Below are positions 37,017 to 45,131 of a stretch of DNA of 64,000 bases, piece after piece. A model generated the notes under the pieces. It saw only the letters and a list, made by a program, of their open reading frames with translations. It was not told the origin of the DNA and searched no databases. Source of the DNA: an uncultured Tenacibaculum sp. (lineage in GTDB: Bacteria; Bacteroidota; Bacteroidia; Flavobacteriales; Flavobacteriaceae); contig CANMIL010000001.1 of NCBI GenBank assembly GCA_947497895.1, forward strand, positions 682,001-746,000, in the 5' to 3' direction. Position 1 is the stretch's first letter, and each line of letters starts with the position of its first letter. A program made the translations under genes and the position numbers.

Positions 37017-38086
37017 TTCACGGCTAGTTTTAAAGTTGTTTGGTATTTTTTCGGTTGGTTTACAATCGACAAGTCATAATCCTCTGGGTATAATAACTCC
37101 AATTGTTTCTTTACATTGGTTAATCCGATCGATTGTTTATCTTCATTCTCAACGACATCATTAGGTTTGGTATTTTCAACTACGAAAACAATGTTGTCCT
37201 TCGTTTGTTTTAATATAATTTTGATACTCGCTTTATTCAGCTCTTGCGCTACTCCATGCTTGAAAGCATTTTCAATAAACGTAAGCATTATTAATGGAGC
37301 AATCAACACGTTTGACTCTAAGGTATTTTCAAAATTAACATCGACTCTACTGCCGTATCTAAGTTTTTCTAAGACTAAATAGTTCTCAATAAGTTCAACT
37401 TCCTTGTTTATTGGAACGAAACGCTCATTGCATCGATACAACATATAATCCAGCATATTCGATAACTTCTCTATAATTAACGGAGCATCGTCAGACTTTT
37501 TAATTGTTAAAGCGTATAAGTTATTTAAAGTATTGAATAGAAAATGTGGATTCAATTGCTGTTTTAAAACCGTAAGCTCAGCTGTTGTTTTTTGTTCTTT
37601 TAACTTTAAAAGATTTTGTTGTTTTTTATAAAATCGATATGTAAGTAAAATAGCAGCTGGAGTAATAAACTTAAGTCCTTTGTTTAAGAAACCTGAAACA
37701 TTGAAAACCCTATCAACAAAAGGTTTTTGAAATAACTCTTGTTTAATCGCTGGGTAAAATTCGAAGTACTTGGTTTCATAATAATATGATCTTAACAGTG
37801 AATATAAAATATACACTGCGAATAATGTAATTAAAAGCCAGAAAACGAAATGGATTGGTTTATTTCTTTCTAAAAACTTAGGCACCAAAATATTCAATGT
37901 CATAATAGCGACAATAAATTCTGCCAAAACAAGTATAAAGACACTTTCAAACATTTGAAAGTATCCTGATTCAAAGTAAGCAATGTCTGAGGTTAAAAAG
38001 TAATATAATAGGAAACAACCCCAGAAAATAGTCATTCTGACGCCCGAACTATTGTAATTGGAAAAAGCTTTTTTTAATGCATTCAT
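37013..38086 (-). CDS. LytS-like sensor histidine kinase
   Basis: 357 residues. Four membrane helices in the first 150 residues (for example MTIFWGCFLLYYFLTSDIAY and FILVLAEFIVAIMTLNILVP). They are followed by a short coiled linker, a His_kinase domain (LKQQLNPHFLFNTLNNLYAL near 189-208, phospho-acceptor histidine in NPHF) and an HATPase end (LIMLTFIENAFKHGVAQELN near 272-291). It has no periplasmic sensor domain of note. Together with the LytTR regulator it forms a two-component system, divergent from the DUF5916 gene, which is a plausible target. Confidence 0.93.
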   Translation of the reverse strand: MNALKKAFSNYNSSGVRMTIFWGCFLLYYFLTSDIAYFESGYFQMFESVFILVLAEFIVAIMTLNILVPKFLERNKPIHFVFWLLITLFAVYILYSLLRSYYYETKYFEFYPAIKQELFQKPFVDRVFNVSGFLNKGLKFITPAAILLTYRFYKKQQNLLKLKEQKTTAELTVLKQQLNPHFLFNTLNNLYALTIKKSDDAPLIIEKLSNMLDYMLYRCNERFVPINKEVELIENYLVLEKLRYGSRVDVNFENTLESNVLIAPLIMLTFIENAFKHGVAQELNKASIKIILKQTKDNIVFVVENTKPNDVVENEDKQSIGLTNVKKQLELLYPEDYDLSIVNQPKKYQTTLKLAVK

Positions 38087-38299
38087 ATGAATCCGTAAAA
38101 TTACGATTATATAACCAAGGTCAGATTAATAATTGCTATAAATGAATCAAACGATGACAAACCTTCGTTTTTGGATGACAAAACTTGAATTATCGTCTAA
38201 TTCCTTTTTTGATTTCATCTATTGCCAATTCATCTACTTTTAAAATTTTGCATTAAGTCTGTTACTACTTTTCGACTGGATAACAGAAAACTTAAATAC

Positions 38300-40471
38300 A
38301 TGATAAAGAATTTTCTTTCAACTTTTCTTGTACTCACATCTCTCTTTATAAAAGCACAAGAACTTGAAATCACCTATAAAAATGCCACTATTTCCGTAGA
38401 CGGAACTCTTAACGAAAGCATATGGAATGAAATCCCAATACATACGAATTTCACTGACTATTCTCCAAAAAATGGTTCTAGAGCCATTAAACAAACTGAG
38501 GTTAAGATTTTTCATAACGGCAAATCAATATTTATCTCAGCTATTTATCATGATCAAGAGTCGAGAGTTCAACTTAGCTCTTTAAAAAGAGATGATCTGA
38601 GAAATACGATTGGTTTTAGTGATTCTTTTATCGTCATACTTGACACCTATAATCAACAACAAAGTGCTTATTATTTTGCCTTGAATATGGGTGGTGCAAT
38701 GACAGATGCACTTATTGAAAGAACTGGTGAAAGCTTTTCGATAAATAATAGCTGGAATGCCGTTTGGAATGGAAAAGTACGTATTAAAGGAAATAAAAAG
38801 ATGTATGAAATGGAAATTCCTATGAAATCCATTGGTTATGAGCAAGCAAATGATACCTGGGGTGTCATTTTTAACAAACGAGATGTAAAAACTGATGAAT
38901 GGACTACTTTCGCACCAAGAGCCAGAAACTATCGTCCTTTCGATTTACGATTCTCTAAAAAATTTAAGGTTAAGAACCTTTCAGAATCGAAATCTTCAAG
39001 ATTTACTTTAATTCCTTCCTTAACTATTGATCACAATCAAAAATTAACTAACCAAACTAAAGAAACTAGCGTTACGCCAAGCTTAGATGCTCAGTTTAAC
39101 CTGACTTCTTCATTAAAACTAGATGCCACAATTAATCCAGATTTCTCTCAAATTGATGTGGATAGACAGGTAACTAATTTGACGCGATTTGCTATTAATT
39201 TTCCTGAAAGGAGAAACTTTTTCCTAGAAAATAGTGATCTATTCTCTAATCTTGGAATACGACAGGTGAATCCATTTTATTCCAGAAGGATTGGTGCGCA
39301 AACCGATATTCTTTTTGGGTTAAAAGTCTCTGGAAATCTCTCAGAAAAAACAAGAATAGGAGTTTTGGATGTTGTGACAAAAGAACAAAACGACAACCCC
39401 TCACAAAACTATGGAGCCTTGGTATTACAACAGCAACTTTCTGATTCTTTTACCACAACCGGATTTGTCATTAACAGACAAGAAATGAACGGTTTTAGTT
39501 TCTTAAATGATTTTAATCGCATTCTAGGTGTAAATCTTAATTATAAATCAAAGAATAATAAATGGACAGGATTGGCTAACTACGGTAAGAGCTTGGATAA
39601 CGAATATAGTAATCAAAACAACTTTTATCATGGAGGTATTTGGTATAATACATTAAAAACAAACGCAAGTTTTGCTATTCATAAAGTAGATAGAAATTAC
39701 ATAAGTGATGTCGGTTTTGTTCCTCGACTTTCAAACTACGATGCCATCAATGATATTACTGTCAGAGAAGGTTATACTCAAGCCCAAACCCGTATTTCCT
39801 TGCGACACTATTCAAAAGAAAGAAAGGTTATTGACTCGTATCGCTATTTTTTACTGGACAATAACAACTATTGGAATGAAAGAGGTGAATTAATACAATC
39901 ATCGTTTTTCTTTAACAACGCCTTATGGTTTAAAAATTTCTCTTCTATTTATTTTAATATTTTTTACGACTATAATAAGTTACAATATGGATTCGACCTT
40001 TTAAGAAATGGAAATAGTATTGAACCAGGAACCTACAAATACATTCGATTTCAAGCAGGCTATAATTCTGTTAGAAATAAGAGATTATTATATAATCTTT
40101 CATTGAGGCATGGTCAGTATTATCACGGGCAAAGAACTCGTTTATTTTCTAATTTAGAATATTTAATGCTTCCTGCTGCCAAGTTAAGACTTACTTATGA
40201 GGCTAATAAAATCAATTTAAATGAATTAGGGAAAGATACCTTTCATTTAGCAAGATTTACTGGGGAAATCTTTTTCTCTGAACGTCTTAATTGGACCACC
40301 TATATTCAATACAACACTCAATTTAATAATTTTAACGTAAACAGTCGTTTACAGTGGGAATACAAACCACTATCTTATGTATACTTAGTTGTTACAGATA
40401 ATTTCGATCGATTTATTAATCGACAAAATTGGGGCGTCGCCTTAAAAGCCAATTACAGGTTCGATATATAG
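38300..40471 (+). CDS. DUF5916 outer-membrane protein with N-terminal CBM9-like domain
   Basis: 723 residues. A signal peptide (MIKNFLSTFLVLTSLFIKAQ) is followed by a carbohydrate-binding-family-9-like domain at about 27-210 (ISVDGTLNESIWNEIP, DSFIVILDTYNQQQSAYYFA). The rest is a long beta-barrel-like region (ERRNFFLENSDLFSNLG near 310; final strand NYRFDI). The family is common in Bacteroidota with unknown function. The start ATG 38300 sits right at the signal peptide; an in-frame start 78 bases upstream is unlikely. It is the last core-like gene before the cassette array. Confidence 0.87.
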   Translation: MIKNFLSTFLVLTSLFIKAQELEITYKNATISVDGTLNESIWNEIPIHTNFTDYSPKNGSRAIKQTEVKIFHNGKSIFISAIYHDQESRVQLSSLKRDDLRNTIGFSDSFIVILDTYNQQQSAYYFALNMGGAMTDALIERTGESFSINNSWNAVWNGKVRIKGNKKMYEMEIPMKSIGYEQANDTWGVIFNKRDVKTDEWTTFAPRARNYRPFDLRFSKKFKVKNLSESKSSRFTLIPSLTIDHNQKLTNQTKETSVTPSLDAQFNLTSSLKLDATINPDFSQIDVDRQVTNLTRFAINFPERRNFFLENSDLFSNLGIRQVNPFYSRRIGAQTDILFGLKVSGNLSEKTRIGVLDVVTKEQNDNPSQNYGALVLQQQLSDSFTTTGFVINRQEMNGFSFLNDFNRILGVNLNYKSKNNKWTGLANYGKSLDNEYSNQNNFYHGGIWYNTLKTNASFAIHKVDRNYISDVGFVPRLSNYDAINDITVREGYTQAQTRISLRHYSKERKVIDSYRYFLLDNNNYWNERGELIQSSFFFNNALWFKNFSSIYFNIFYDYNKLQYGFDLLRNGNSIEPGTYKYIRFQAGYNSVRNKRLLYNLSLRHGQYYHGQRTRLFSNLEYLMLPAAKLRLTYEANKINLNELGKDTFHLARFTGEIFFSERLNWTTYIQYNTQFNNFNVNSRLQWEYKPLSYVYLVVTDNFDRFINRQNWGVALKANYRFDI

Positions 40472-40657
40472 CTCTATTTTACATTCCTCTCTTTTACCAG
40501 AGAGAAATGTTCTTTTAGATACTTTTTTATTATTCATTAATTTACAGATCTCTTTACCTTACTTAGTACTAATATCAAAAAGGATAACGACAATGATTTT
40601 ATGCGGTTATCCGGAAGTATATAAGGGATAACGGTTATATTTGTTCGGGTATAACTA
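40472..40657 (+). other. Left edge of the cassette array: inverted-repeat element, possible attC remnant or attI-like site
   Basis: Between the DUF5916 stop and the first cassette the motif GGATAAC/GTTATCC occurs three times in alternating orientation (about 40582, 40606, 40627), and then GTTATA / TATAAC pair around 40634-40656. The segment ends at a GTTGTGC core (40658) that behaves like the recombination point upstream of cassette 1. TAACGACAATG at 40585 resembles the R'-side of the medium attC sites (AACAATGT). It may be the attC of a lost first cassette or the ancestral insertion site. Confidence 0.45.
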
Positions 40658-40680
40658 GTTGTGCAACATATGAAAACTGA

Positions 40681-41184
40681 ATGAGAATATTAATTTTGGT
40701 AATATTATTTCTGACTTTTAATCTGTCATTTTCTCAAAATGCTTTAGATTACAACAAAATTCTGACAGAATTAGAAAACTCATCAGAATCCTTAAATACA
40801 ACTCTGATTTTACCAAATTCAGACTTTTATATTGGAATTACTAAAGACGTAATTGTTGAAAATCCTGAGTTAAATTTCTGTATTGACATTCCAACTGATG
40901 AAAAGAAAAACTCAGAAATTATAGAAATTTTGAAAAAGTATAATTTATTGAATAAATTGTATGTGGAAATTGAAAATGAATACGTTGATTTAAGTTCTGA
41001 CAAAATCTTTAAATCAAGTGAAACGGAATTTTATCTGGAGTTATTTTTTGAAACAAAGGATTTTGGAATTATGAGCTGTTTTATTCCTGTATTCGAAAAA
41101 AAGGAAGCTAAAGAATTGATTTGCGACTTGGATAAAATATTTGATTATAAATACTGTTTTAAGAAATTAAAACGAAAAATATAA
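40681..41184 (+). CDS. Cassette 1: exported protein of unknown function
   Basis: 167 residues with a signal peptide (MRILILVILFLTFNLSFSQ) and an acidic mature part with alternating strands and helices (LYVEIENEYVDLSSDKIFKS near 99-118, YLELFFETKDFGIMSCFIP near 122-140). There are four cysteines, two of them near the end. I recognise no family. It lies in the cassette between the cores at 40658 and 41239. The cassette starts GTTGTGCAAC and ends GTAGCACAAC, complementary at nine of ten positions. Confidence 0.65.
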   Translation: MRILILVILFLTFNLSFSQNALDYNKILTELENSSESLNTTLILPNSDFYIGITKDVIVENPELNFCIDIPTDEKKNSEIIEILKKYNLLNKLYVEIENEYVDLSSDKIFKSSETEFYLELFFETKDFGIMSCFIPVFEKKEAKELICDLDKIFDYKYCFKKLKRKI

Positions 41185-41190
41185 AAAAAC

Positions 41191-41247
41191 GTAGCACAAC
41201 ACCACCTAAACTGCATTAAAACGCAGCTTAGCCAAAACGTTGTAGCT
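41191..41247 (+). repeat. attC site of cassette 1 (short class)
   Basis: R' GCACAAC (41194-41200), inner stem CTAAACTGC / GCAGCTTAG with the loop ATTAAAAC, then R'' GTTGTAGC at 41239. The inner part is identical to those of attC 2 and attC 8. Confidence 0.8.
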
Positions 41248-41255
41248 AATTAAAC

Positions 41256-41696
41256 ATGGCAAAAGTTGAACAAAAATATTTAAAGGTTTACGGAGGAGTA
41301 ATGACGGGGTCATCTGTTGAGTTAGATATTGAGCCGAATAATTTGAAAATAAATAGAATTATCATTGATTCTGAGAAAATTCCGTTTAGATCGCAAGGTT
41401 GTATTGAGGGTGGACATGAAAATTGGAATAAATCTGCTAAGCAAGCTCTAGAAATAGGCATAGAAAAGCTGAATATTTCAGATAAATTAGATATAACTGT
41501 TAAAAAACTTGAAGGAAGAATTTTTATTGACACTAATAATGCTTCTATCGGAATTGCTTGTATTCTGGCTCTGTGGAAATATTGTGATTCCCAACCTGAA
41601 AATTTATTGATGGAAAGAATCCATGAATTTGTAAAAGAGGATTGGCAAAATGAAGTCGATTTAATTCCAGACTTCAAAATGATATTTGAAAATTAA
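41256..41696 (+). CDS. Cassette 2: cytoplasmic protein of unknown function
   Basis: 146 residues without signal peptide or membrane helix; mixed alpha/beta, acidic C-terminus. Recognisable phrases: YLKVYGGVMTGSSVELDIEP near 8-27, IDTNNASIGIACILALWKYC near 92-111 and MERIHEFVKEDWQNEVDLIP. No family match comes to mind. The cassette begins GTTGTAGCT (41239) and ends AGCTACAAC (41702), an exact nine-base complement. Confidence 0.65.
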   Translation: MAKVEQKYLKVYGGVMTGSSVELDIEPNNLKINRIIIDSEKIPFRSQGCIEGGHENWNKSAKQALEIGIEKLNISDKLDITVKKLEGRIFIDTNNASIGIACILALWKYCDSQPENLLMERIHEFVKEDWQNEVDLIPDFKMIFEN

Positions 41697-41701
41697 AAAC
41701 A

Positions 41702-41758
41702 AGCTACAACACCGCCTAAACTGCATTAAAACGCAGCTTAGCCAAAACGTTAGCTAAC
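41702..41758 (+). repeat. attC site of cassette 2 (short class)
   Basis: R' AGCTACAAC, the same inner CTAAACTGC / GCAGCTTAG stem as attC 1, R'' GTTAGCTAAC at 41749. Confidence 0.82.
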
Positions 41759-41773
41759 ATTTAAAAAAGAACT

Positions 41774-42463
41774 ATGAAAAGTAAACAATTGCTATTAATT
41801 ATTATTGTATTTACATCTTTTGTTGCAAACTCTCAGAAAAATAGATTTGAAAAAATATTGGGAGAAAAAAATACTCAAACCCTCAATTTAATGTTAATTG
41901 ACTTTGAGAATAATGTTCTTAAAATTAAATACCCAAATCTCGAAATTGAAGACGCCTATAGAAAGTTATTGAGTGACATTGTAAATCAAAAGACAACCTT
42001 TAAACAAATACAATCTGAAGAAATAAAGAAACTTTTCGATAAAAGTAAACTAAAAAGACATATTTATTGTCTTCCTGACTCTGTATATTTCGGAAAATCT
42101 AAATATGACTCAAGCAATAAAAGAAAGGTAGTCATTGCGGAGTATAATTGTTTAGGTTCAAATAACAAAATCACAAAAGGGCGAGCTGAATTTTATTGGC
42201 GCGAAGATTATGGAAAACTTGATCAAGCACTTCGAGATGCAAAAAATAGCGACCAATTAAATTTGACCGGGCTTTTTATGAAGGCTTTAAAATCGATAAA
42301 AAATAAACCTGATTTTTTGAAATCTTACATAGATTATGTTGAGAATATGGCAGACTTAAGAAATCCAGTGATTATGTGTGAAATTTTATTAAATAAAAAA
42401 GTTGACTTAACCGATTTTATAATGAAAAGATTAATATTATTAAATATAATTTATAGATACTAA
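41774..42463 (+). CDS. Cassette 3: exported protein of unknown function
   Basis: 229 residues, signal peptide (MKSKQLLLIIIVFTSFVANS) and a helical, lysine-rich mature part. KRHIYCLPDSVYFGKSKYDS (near 94-113) and a later cysteine in AEYNCLG hint at one disulfide. No recognisable domain. The stop codon lies directly against the attC (TAACGTTAGC). The cassette is bounded by GTTAGCTAAC on both sides, a self-complementary core. Confidence 0.65.
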   Translation: MKSKQLLLIIIVFTSFVANSQKNRFEKILGEKNTQTLNLMLIDFENNVLKIKYPNLEIEDAYRKLLSDIVNQKTTFKQIQSEEIKKLFDKSKLKRHIYCLPDSVYFGKSKYDSSNKRKVVIAEYNCLGSNNKITKGRAEFYWREDYGKLDQALRDAKNSDQLNLTGLFMKALKSIKNKPDFLKSYIDYVENMADLRNPVIMCEILLNKKVDLTDFIMKRLILLNIIYRY

Positions 42464-42464
42464 C

Positions 42465-42604
42465 GTTAGCTAACAAGGTGTATAATTAATTGCGGCTGAA
42501 TTTCCTCAGCGGAAATTCAATCTTATTAATTATCTTTCCGCAACAACGGAAAATGACTCGCGTCCTTTTCCCGCAAAAAAATCATACACAAATACGTTGT
42601 AAAC
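42465..42604 (+). repeat. attC site of cassette 3 (medium class)
   Basis: 140 bases. R' AGCTAAC at 42468; outer arms GTGTATAATTAATTGCGG and CCGCAAAAAAATCATACAC pair with a few unpaired bases; an inner hairpin contains TTTCCTCAGCGGAAA. R'' GTTGTAAAC is at 42596. Confidence 0.82.
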
Positions 42605-42623
42605 AAGCTGAAAAACGAAAACT

Positions 42624-43127
42624 ATGATACATTTAATTTGGTCAATAATAAACGGAATAATTGTTATTTACTTTCTTTATCTGATTGTTGGATTTATCGC
42701 AAAAGGAAAGAAAATATTTAAACCACAATTTAAAGTTGTCTCTATTTTCATAATGGTAATTGGAATTGTTCAAATAATTTCGGCTTCTGATTCTGAGAAA
42801 AATTCAAACCGAATTTCAATAACTGAAGATTATAACAGAAAAAGCAACTCAGCAATAAAACAAGTAAAACTGGAAGACAATTGGACTTTTGACATAAATA
42901 TGCTTGTAAAGTATTCGATTGAACAAAACCAATATATCCCAATAGAAAGTAACAGCTTTTTGACTGGACTCGTGAGTGGTTACAATTGGGAATTTAATTC
43001 GATTGACACAAATAACTTGAACCCGAATGGAAAGGCTGAATTTATAGCTAACGGAATTTTAAAATGGAATCTTTTTGGAATCACAGTTTATAGTGAATCC
43101 AAAACATTTAATGGAACAATTGAATAA
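42624..43127 (+). CDS. Cassette 4: membrane-anchored protein of unknown function
   Basis: 167 residues. Two membrane helices at about 5-26 (IWSIINGIIVIYFLYLIVGF) and 37-55 (VVSIFIMVIGIVQIISA). They are followed by a soluble region that starts with a charged linker and ends in beta-rich sequence (EFIANGILKWNLFGITVYS). Nothing more specific is seen. The cassette starts GTTGTAAAC and ends GTTTACAAC, an exact nine-base complement. Confidence 0.62.
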   Translation: MIHLIWSIINGIIVIYFLYLIVGFIAKGKKIFKPQFKVVSIFIMVIGIVQIISASDSEKNSNRISITEDYNRKSNSAIKQVKLEDNWTFDINMLVKYSIEQNQYIPIESNSFLTGLVSGYNWEFNSIDTNNLNPNGKAEFIANGILKWNLFGITVYSESKTFNGTIE

Positions 43128-43133
43128 AAGCCA

Positions 43134-43270
43134 GTTTACAACAATGTATAACCGCAATTACGGCGGATTCGACTACGTCCGAATCCACTCGGAATTGCTA
43201 AAGCCTGAGCTAAACCGAAAATTAACGCATATTAACCCGTAACTGACGGTTATACGAAACCGTTACCCAC
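43134..43270 (+). repeat. attC site of cassette 4 (medium class)
   Basis: R' GTTTACAAC at 43134; outer arms GTATAACCG / CGGTTATAC (perfect 9 bp) and inner arms GGATTCG / CGAATCC; R'' GTTACCCAC at 43262. Confidence 0.85.
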
Positions 43271-43273
43271 AAT

Positions 43274-43912
43274 ATGAAAAAACCAACTATGACACAAACT
43301 TTACTTTTTATTTTAGTAATCGGAATTGGACTATTTTATGCTCTTAAACACGGAAACGAAGCGAAAAAAAATATTGCAGAATTTGAAAGTAAAAAAGCGG
43401 AGGAAACAACAACACAAGAAATAATTGAATTAAAATATTTCGGAAAAGTAGACTTAAATAACACGGAGGAATATATTGATGTTCTGACAAACATAAACGG
43501 AAATGAAGTATCGATTGACTTAAACATTATTGAGGAAAAAATCACTAAAAAAACTATTCAACCCACAATTAGTTTTTTAGAAAATCTGCCAGAAATTGAA
43601 AAGGTTGCTCACAAACAAGTATTATCGGATTTCAAAAACGGAAGTATTGTTAAAGACTACATAGAACATCACATTGGAGAATTTAATGATAAGGAATTAA
43701 AATCTCTTGGAATTGAATCGACTGACAGTTCTGAAAGTAAGAAAGAAAAATTCCTTAATAAAATTCACTTAAAGAGAATTGGAATTTATCCAGAGGAATG
43801 GGATAGTTTGGCTATTTTCGATTATACGATAAACGATGATTTGACCCAATATCTGATTGTATTAAAGTTTGATAGCGAAGGAAAATTCGTTGATATTTAT
43901 ACTGAAAGTTAA
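43274..43912 (+). CDS. Cassette 5: membrane-anchored DUF2004-like protein
   Basis: 212 residues. One N-terminal membrane helix (TLLFILVIGIGLFYALKHG near 9-27) and a charged linker lead to a domain from about 50. This reads KYFGKVDLNNTEEYIDVLTN, then NGNEVSIDLNII, VKDYIEHHIGEF and, at the end, FDYTINDDLTQYLIVLKFDS. That order resembles DUF2004 proteins, which are otherwise cytoplasmic and sometimes found beside toxin-like genes. The added membrane anchor is unusual. Function unknown. Cassette ends are GTTACCCAC / GTGGGTAAC. Confidence 0.6.
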   Translation: MKKPTMTQTLLFILVIGIGLFYALKHGNEAKKNIAEFESKKAEETTTQEIIELKYFGKVDLNNTEEYIDVLTNINGNEVSIDLNIIEEKITKKTIQPTISFLENLPEIEKVAHKQVLSDFKNGSIVKDYIEHHIGEFNDKELKSLGIESTDSSESKKEKFLNKIHLKRIGIYPEEWDSLAIFDYTINDDLTQYLIVLKFDSEGKFVDIYTES

Positions 43913-43920
43913 AAAATACT

Positions 43921-44056
43921 GTGGGTAACAATGTGTATAATTCATTGCTAGTAATCGCCTACTTACAAAAGTCCTCGCGGACTTTCTATTTGTGATTTAT
44001 TTGCTAAATTTAGTGCTTAAACACGCAACGAAATCATACACTAGACCGTTGTCTAT
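43921..44056 (+). repeat. attC site of cassette 5 (medium class)
   Basis: R' GTGGGTAAC at 43921; outer arms GTGTATAATT and AAATCATACAC; inner hairpin AAAGTCC...GGACTTT around 43968-43985; R'' GTTGTCTAT at 44048. Confidence 0.85.
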
Positions 44057-44436
44057 AATGCGGAAGAGAAATCGTTCATTGAAAAAATAATCTCAAAAAA
44101 AGAGATAAAAATCTTGATTCTCAAGGTTACTAAGTCGATTGACTTTACTATGCTCATAGTCAGAGTTGGGCTGTCTTTAAATCCAACATATTTAATAACA
44201 CCTATAAAAACGAAGATTATGAAAAAAATAAAAGAGATTAACGAAATTCTGAAAAGAACAAAAATTATGAATTTTATTAAAAGTATAGCTTTAGGAGTCG
44301 CATTCGTGGAGGAAGGGCTGGTCCCACTTCTGACTATAAAGCATAGAAATCTATTTGCACGAAGTAACTGAATTCAAGACAGAATGCGAGGGAGGTTCGA
44401 ATCCTCCCTTTCTCCACCATTCAAAAAACAACAAAT
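44057..44436 (+). other. Long non-coding leader of cassette 6 with a possible 50-codon frame
   Basis: 380 bases between the junction at 44048 and the gene at 44437, in contrast to 10-28 bases in the other cassettes. It holds a doubtful small frame (44219-44371; starts MKKIKEINEILKRTKIMNF, 50 residues) and, overlapping its end, a tRNA-like 3' end (see 44300-44419). The small frame ends inside the structured RNA region, so I do not regard it as a firm gene. Confidence 0.4.
44300..44419 (+). ncRNA. tRNA-like structure or degenerate tRNA ending in CCA
   Basis: The 3' part has a T-arm, GGGAGG TTCGAAT CCTCCC, then TTTCTCC, a discriminator A and an encoded CCA at 44417-44419. A 5' partner GGAGGAA (44308-44314) can pair with TTTCTCC (one G-U). 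The total of 112 bases is too long for a normal tRNA, and no proper D-arm or seven-base anticodon loop is found. CGCATTC (44300-44306) can also pair with GAATGCG (44382-44388), which together with the acceptor helix makes a pseudoknot. It could be a decayed class II tRNA or a tRNA-like leader. Confidence 0.35.
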
Positions 44437-44925
44437 ATGGAAATAGGAAGTTTTAAAATACCTGGACATTCTACTAAGAGAGAATGGGCTGTCTATCTAT
44501 TTATTGCCACACCCATTGATGGAAATGGAAAGAAAAAATTATATGTTGGAAAAGTTGGAGATAATAGAGATGGTTGCAATCCAGTAATATCTAGAGTTGG
44601 CAATCACTTTTCTCATAACAAGATTCATTCTCAAATTCGGAATAAAATTGGCGTAACGGAAAATTATGACTATGAATATTTTTACTGCCATTTTGGTCAT
44701 TACGAATCTGATGAAATGTTGAAAGTTAAAAGTCGTGATAAGACAAATGAATTAGAGAGGGAATTAAATAGAATTGTCCAAAAACGGATGAATAAAGATT
44801 CTTTTGAACTGATGAATCCATTTATTGGAAAAACTATTTCTAAAGCAAAAAAAGCTGAACGAGCAAAATTGATAAACGAATCTGAAAAAGAAATGTTGGA
44901 GAAACTATGTGCGAAAGCACTATAG
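44437..44925 (+). CDS. Cassette 6: possible GIY-YIG-like protein
   Basis: 162 residues, soluble. The N-terminal part WAVYLFIATPIDGNGKKKLY, continuing VGKVGDNRDG with VISRVGNHF after it, resembles the GIY...YIG arrangement (VY near 20, YVGK near 36, an arginine and a histidine downstream), and glutamates follow in KTNELERELNRI near 103. The motif is imperfect, so nuclease activity is only a possibility. The C-terminal 40 residues are basic and helical. The stop codon overlaps the R' box. Confidence 0.5.
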   Translation: MEIGSFKIPGHSTKREWAVYLFIATPIDGNGKKKLYVGKVGDNRDGCNPVISRVGNHFSHNKIHSQIRNKIGVTENYDYEYFYCHFGHYESDEMLKVKSRDKTNELERELNRIVQKRMNKDSFELMNPFIGKTISKAKKAERAKLINESEKEMLEKLCAKAL

Positions 44926-45119
44926 ACAACACAGTGTATAAAACATAGCTAATAAGTGCTTAACCGAAAGGTTTGTGTATATTTATAAAGTCCGCCAAAT
45001 TTTTAATTTGGCTTTTAAAAAGAGAAAATTAAAAACAAAATATAAAAATTCGGCTCTGGGTAAACCGAAAAACTAGTGTCTTTTTAAACGCTACGTTCCA
45101 TACACAAGACCGTTAGAAT
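44922..45119 (+). repeat. attC site of cassette 6 (long class)
   Basis: R' ATAGACAAC (complement of the cassette start GTTGTCTAT at 44048); arms GTGTATAAAACATAGC near the left and CCATACAC near the right; inner AAGTCCGCCAAATT and AATTTGGC shared with attC 7; R'' GTTAGAAT at 45112. About 198 bases. Confidence 0.8.
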
Positions 45120-45131
45120 CAACCTGGAAAA

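Noticed and set aside
44219..44371. 50-codon frame in the cassette 6 leader as a real gene
   Set aside because: It ends within the tRNA-like structured region, has no recognisable content and no attC of its own.
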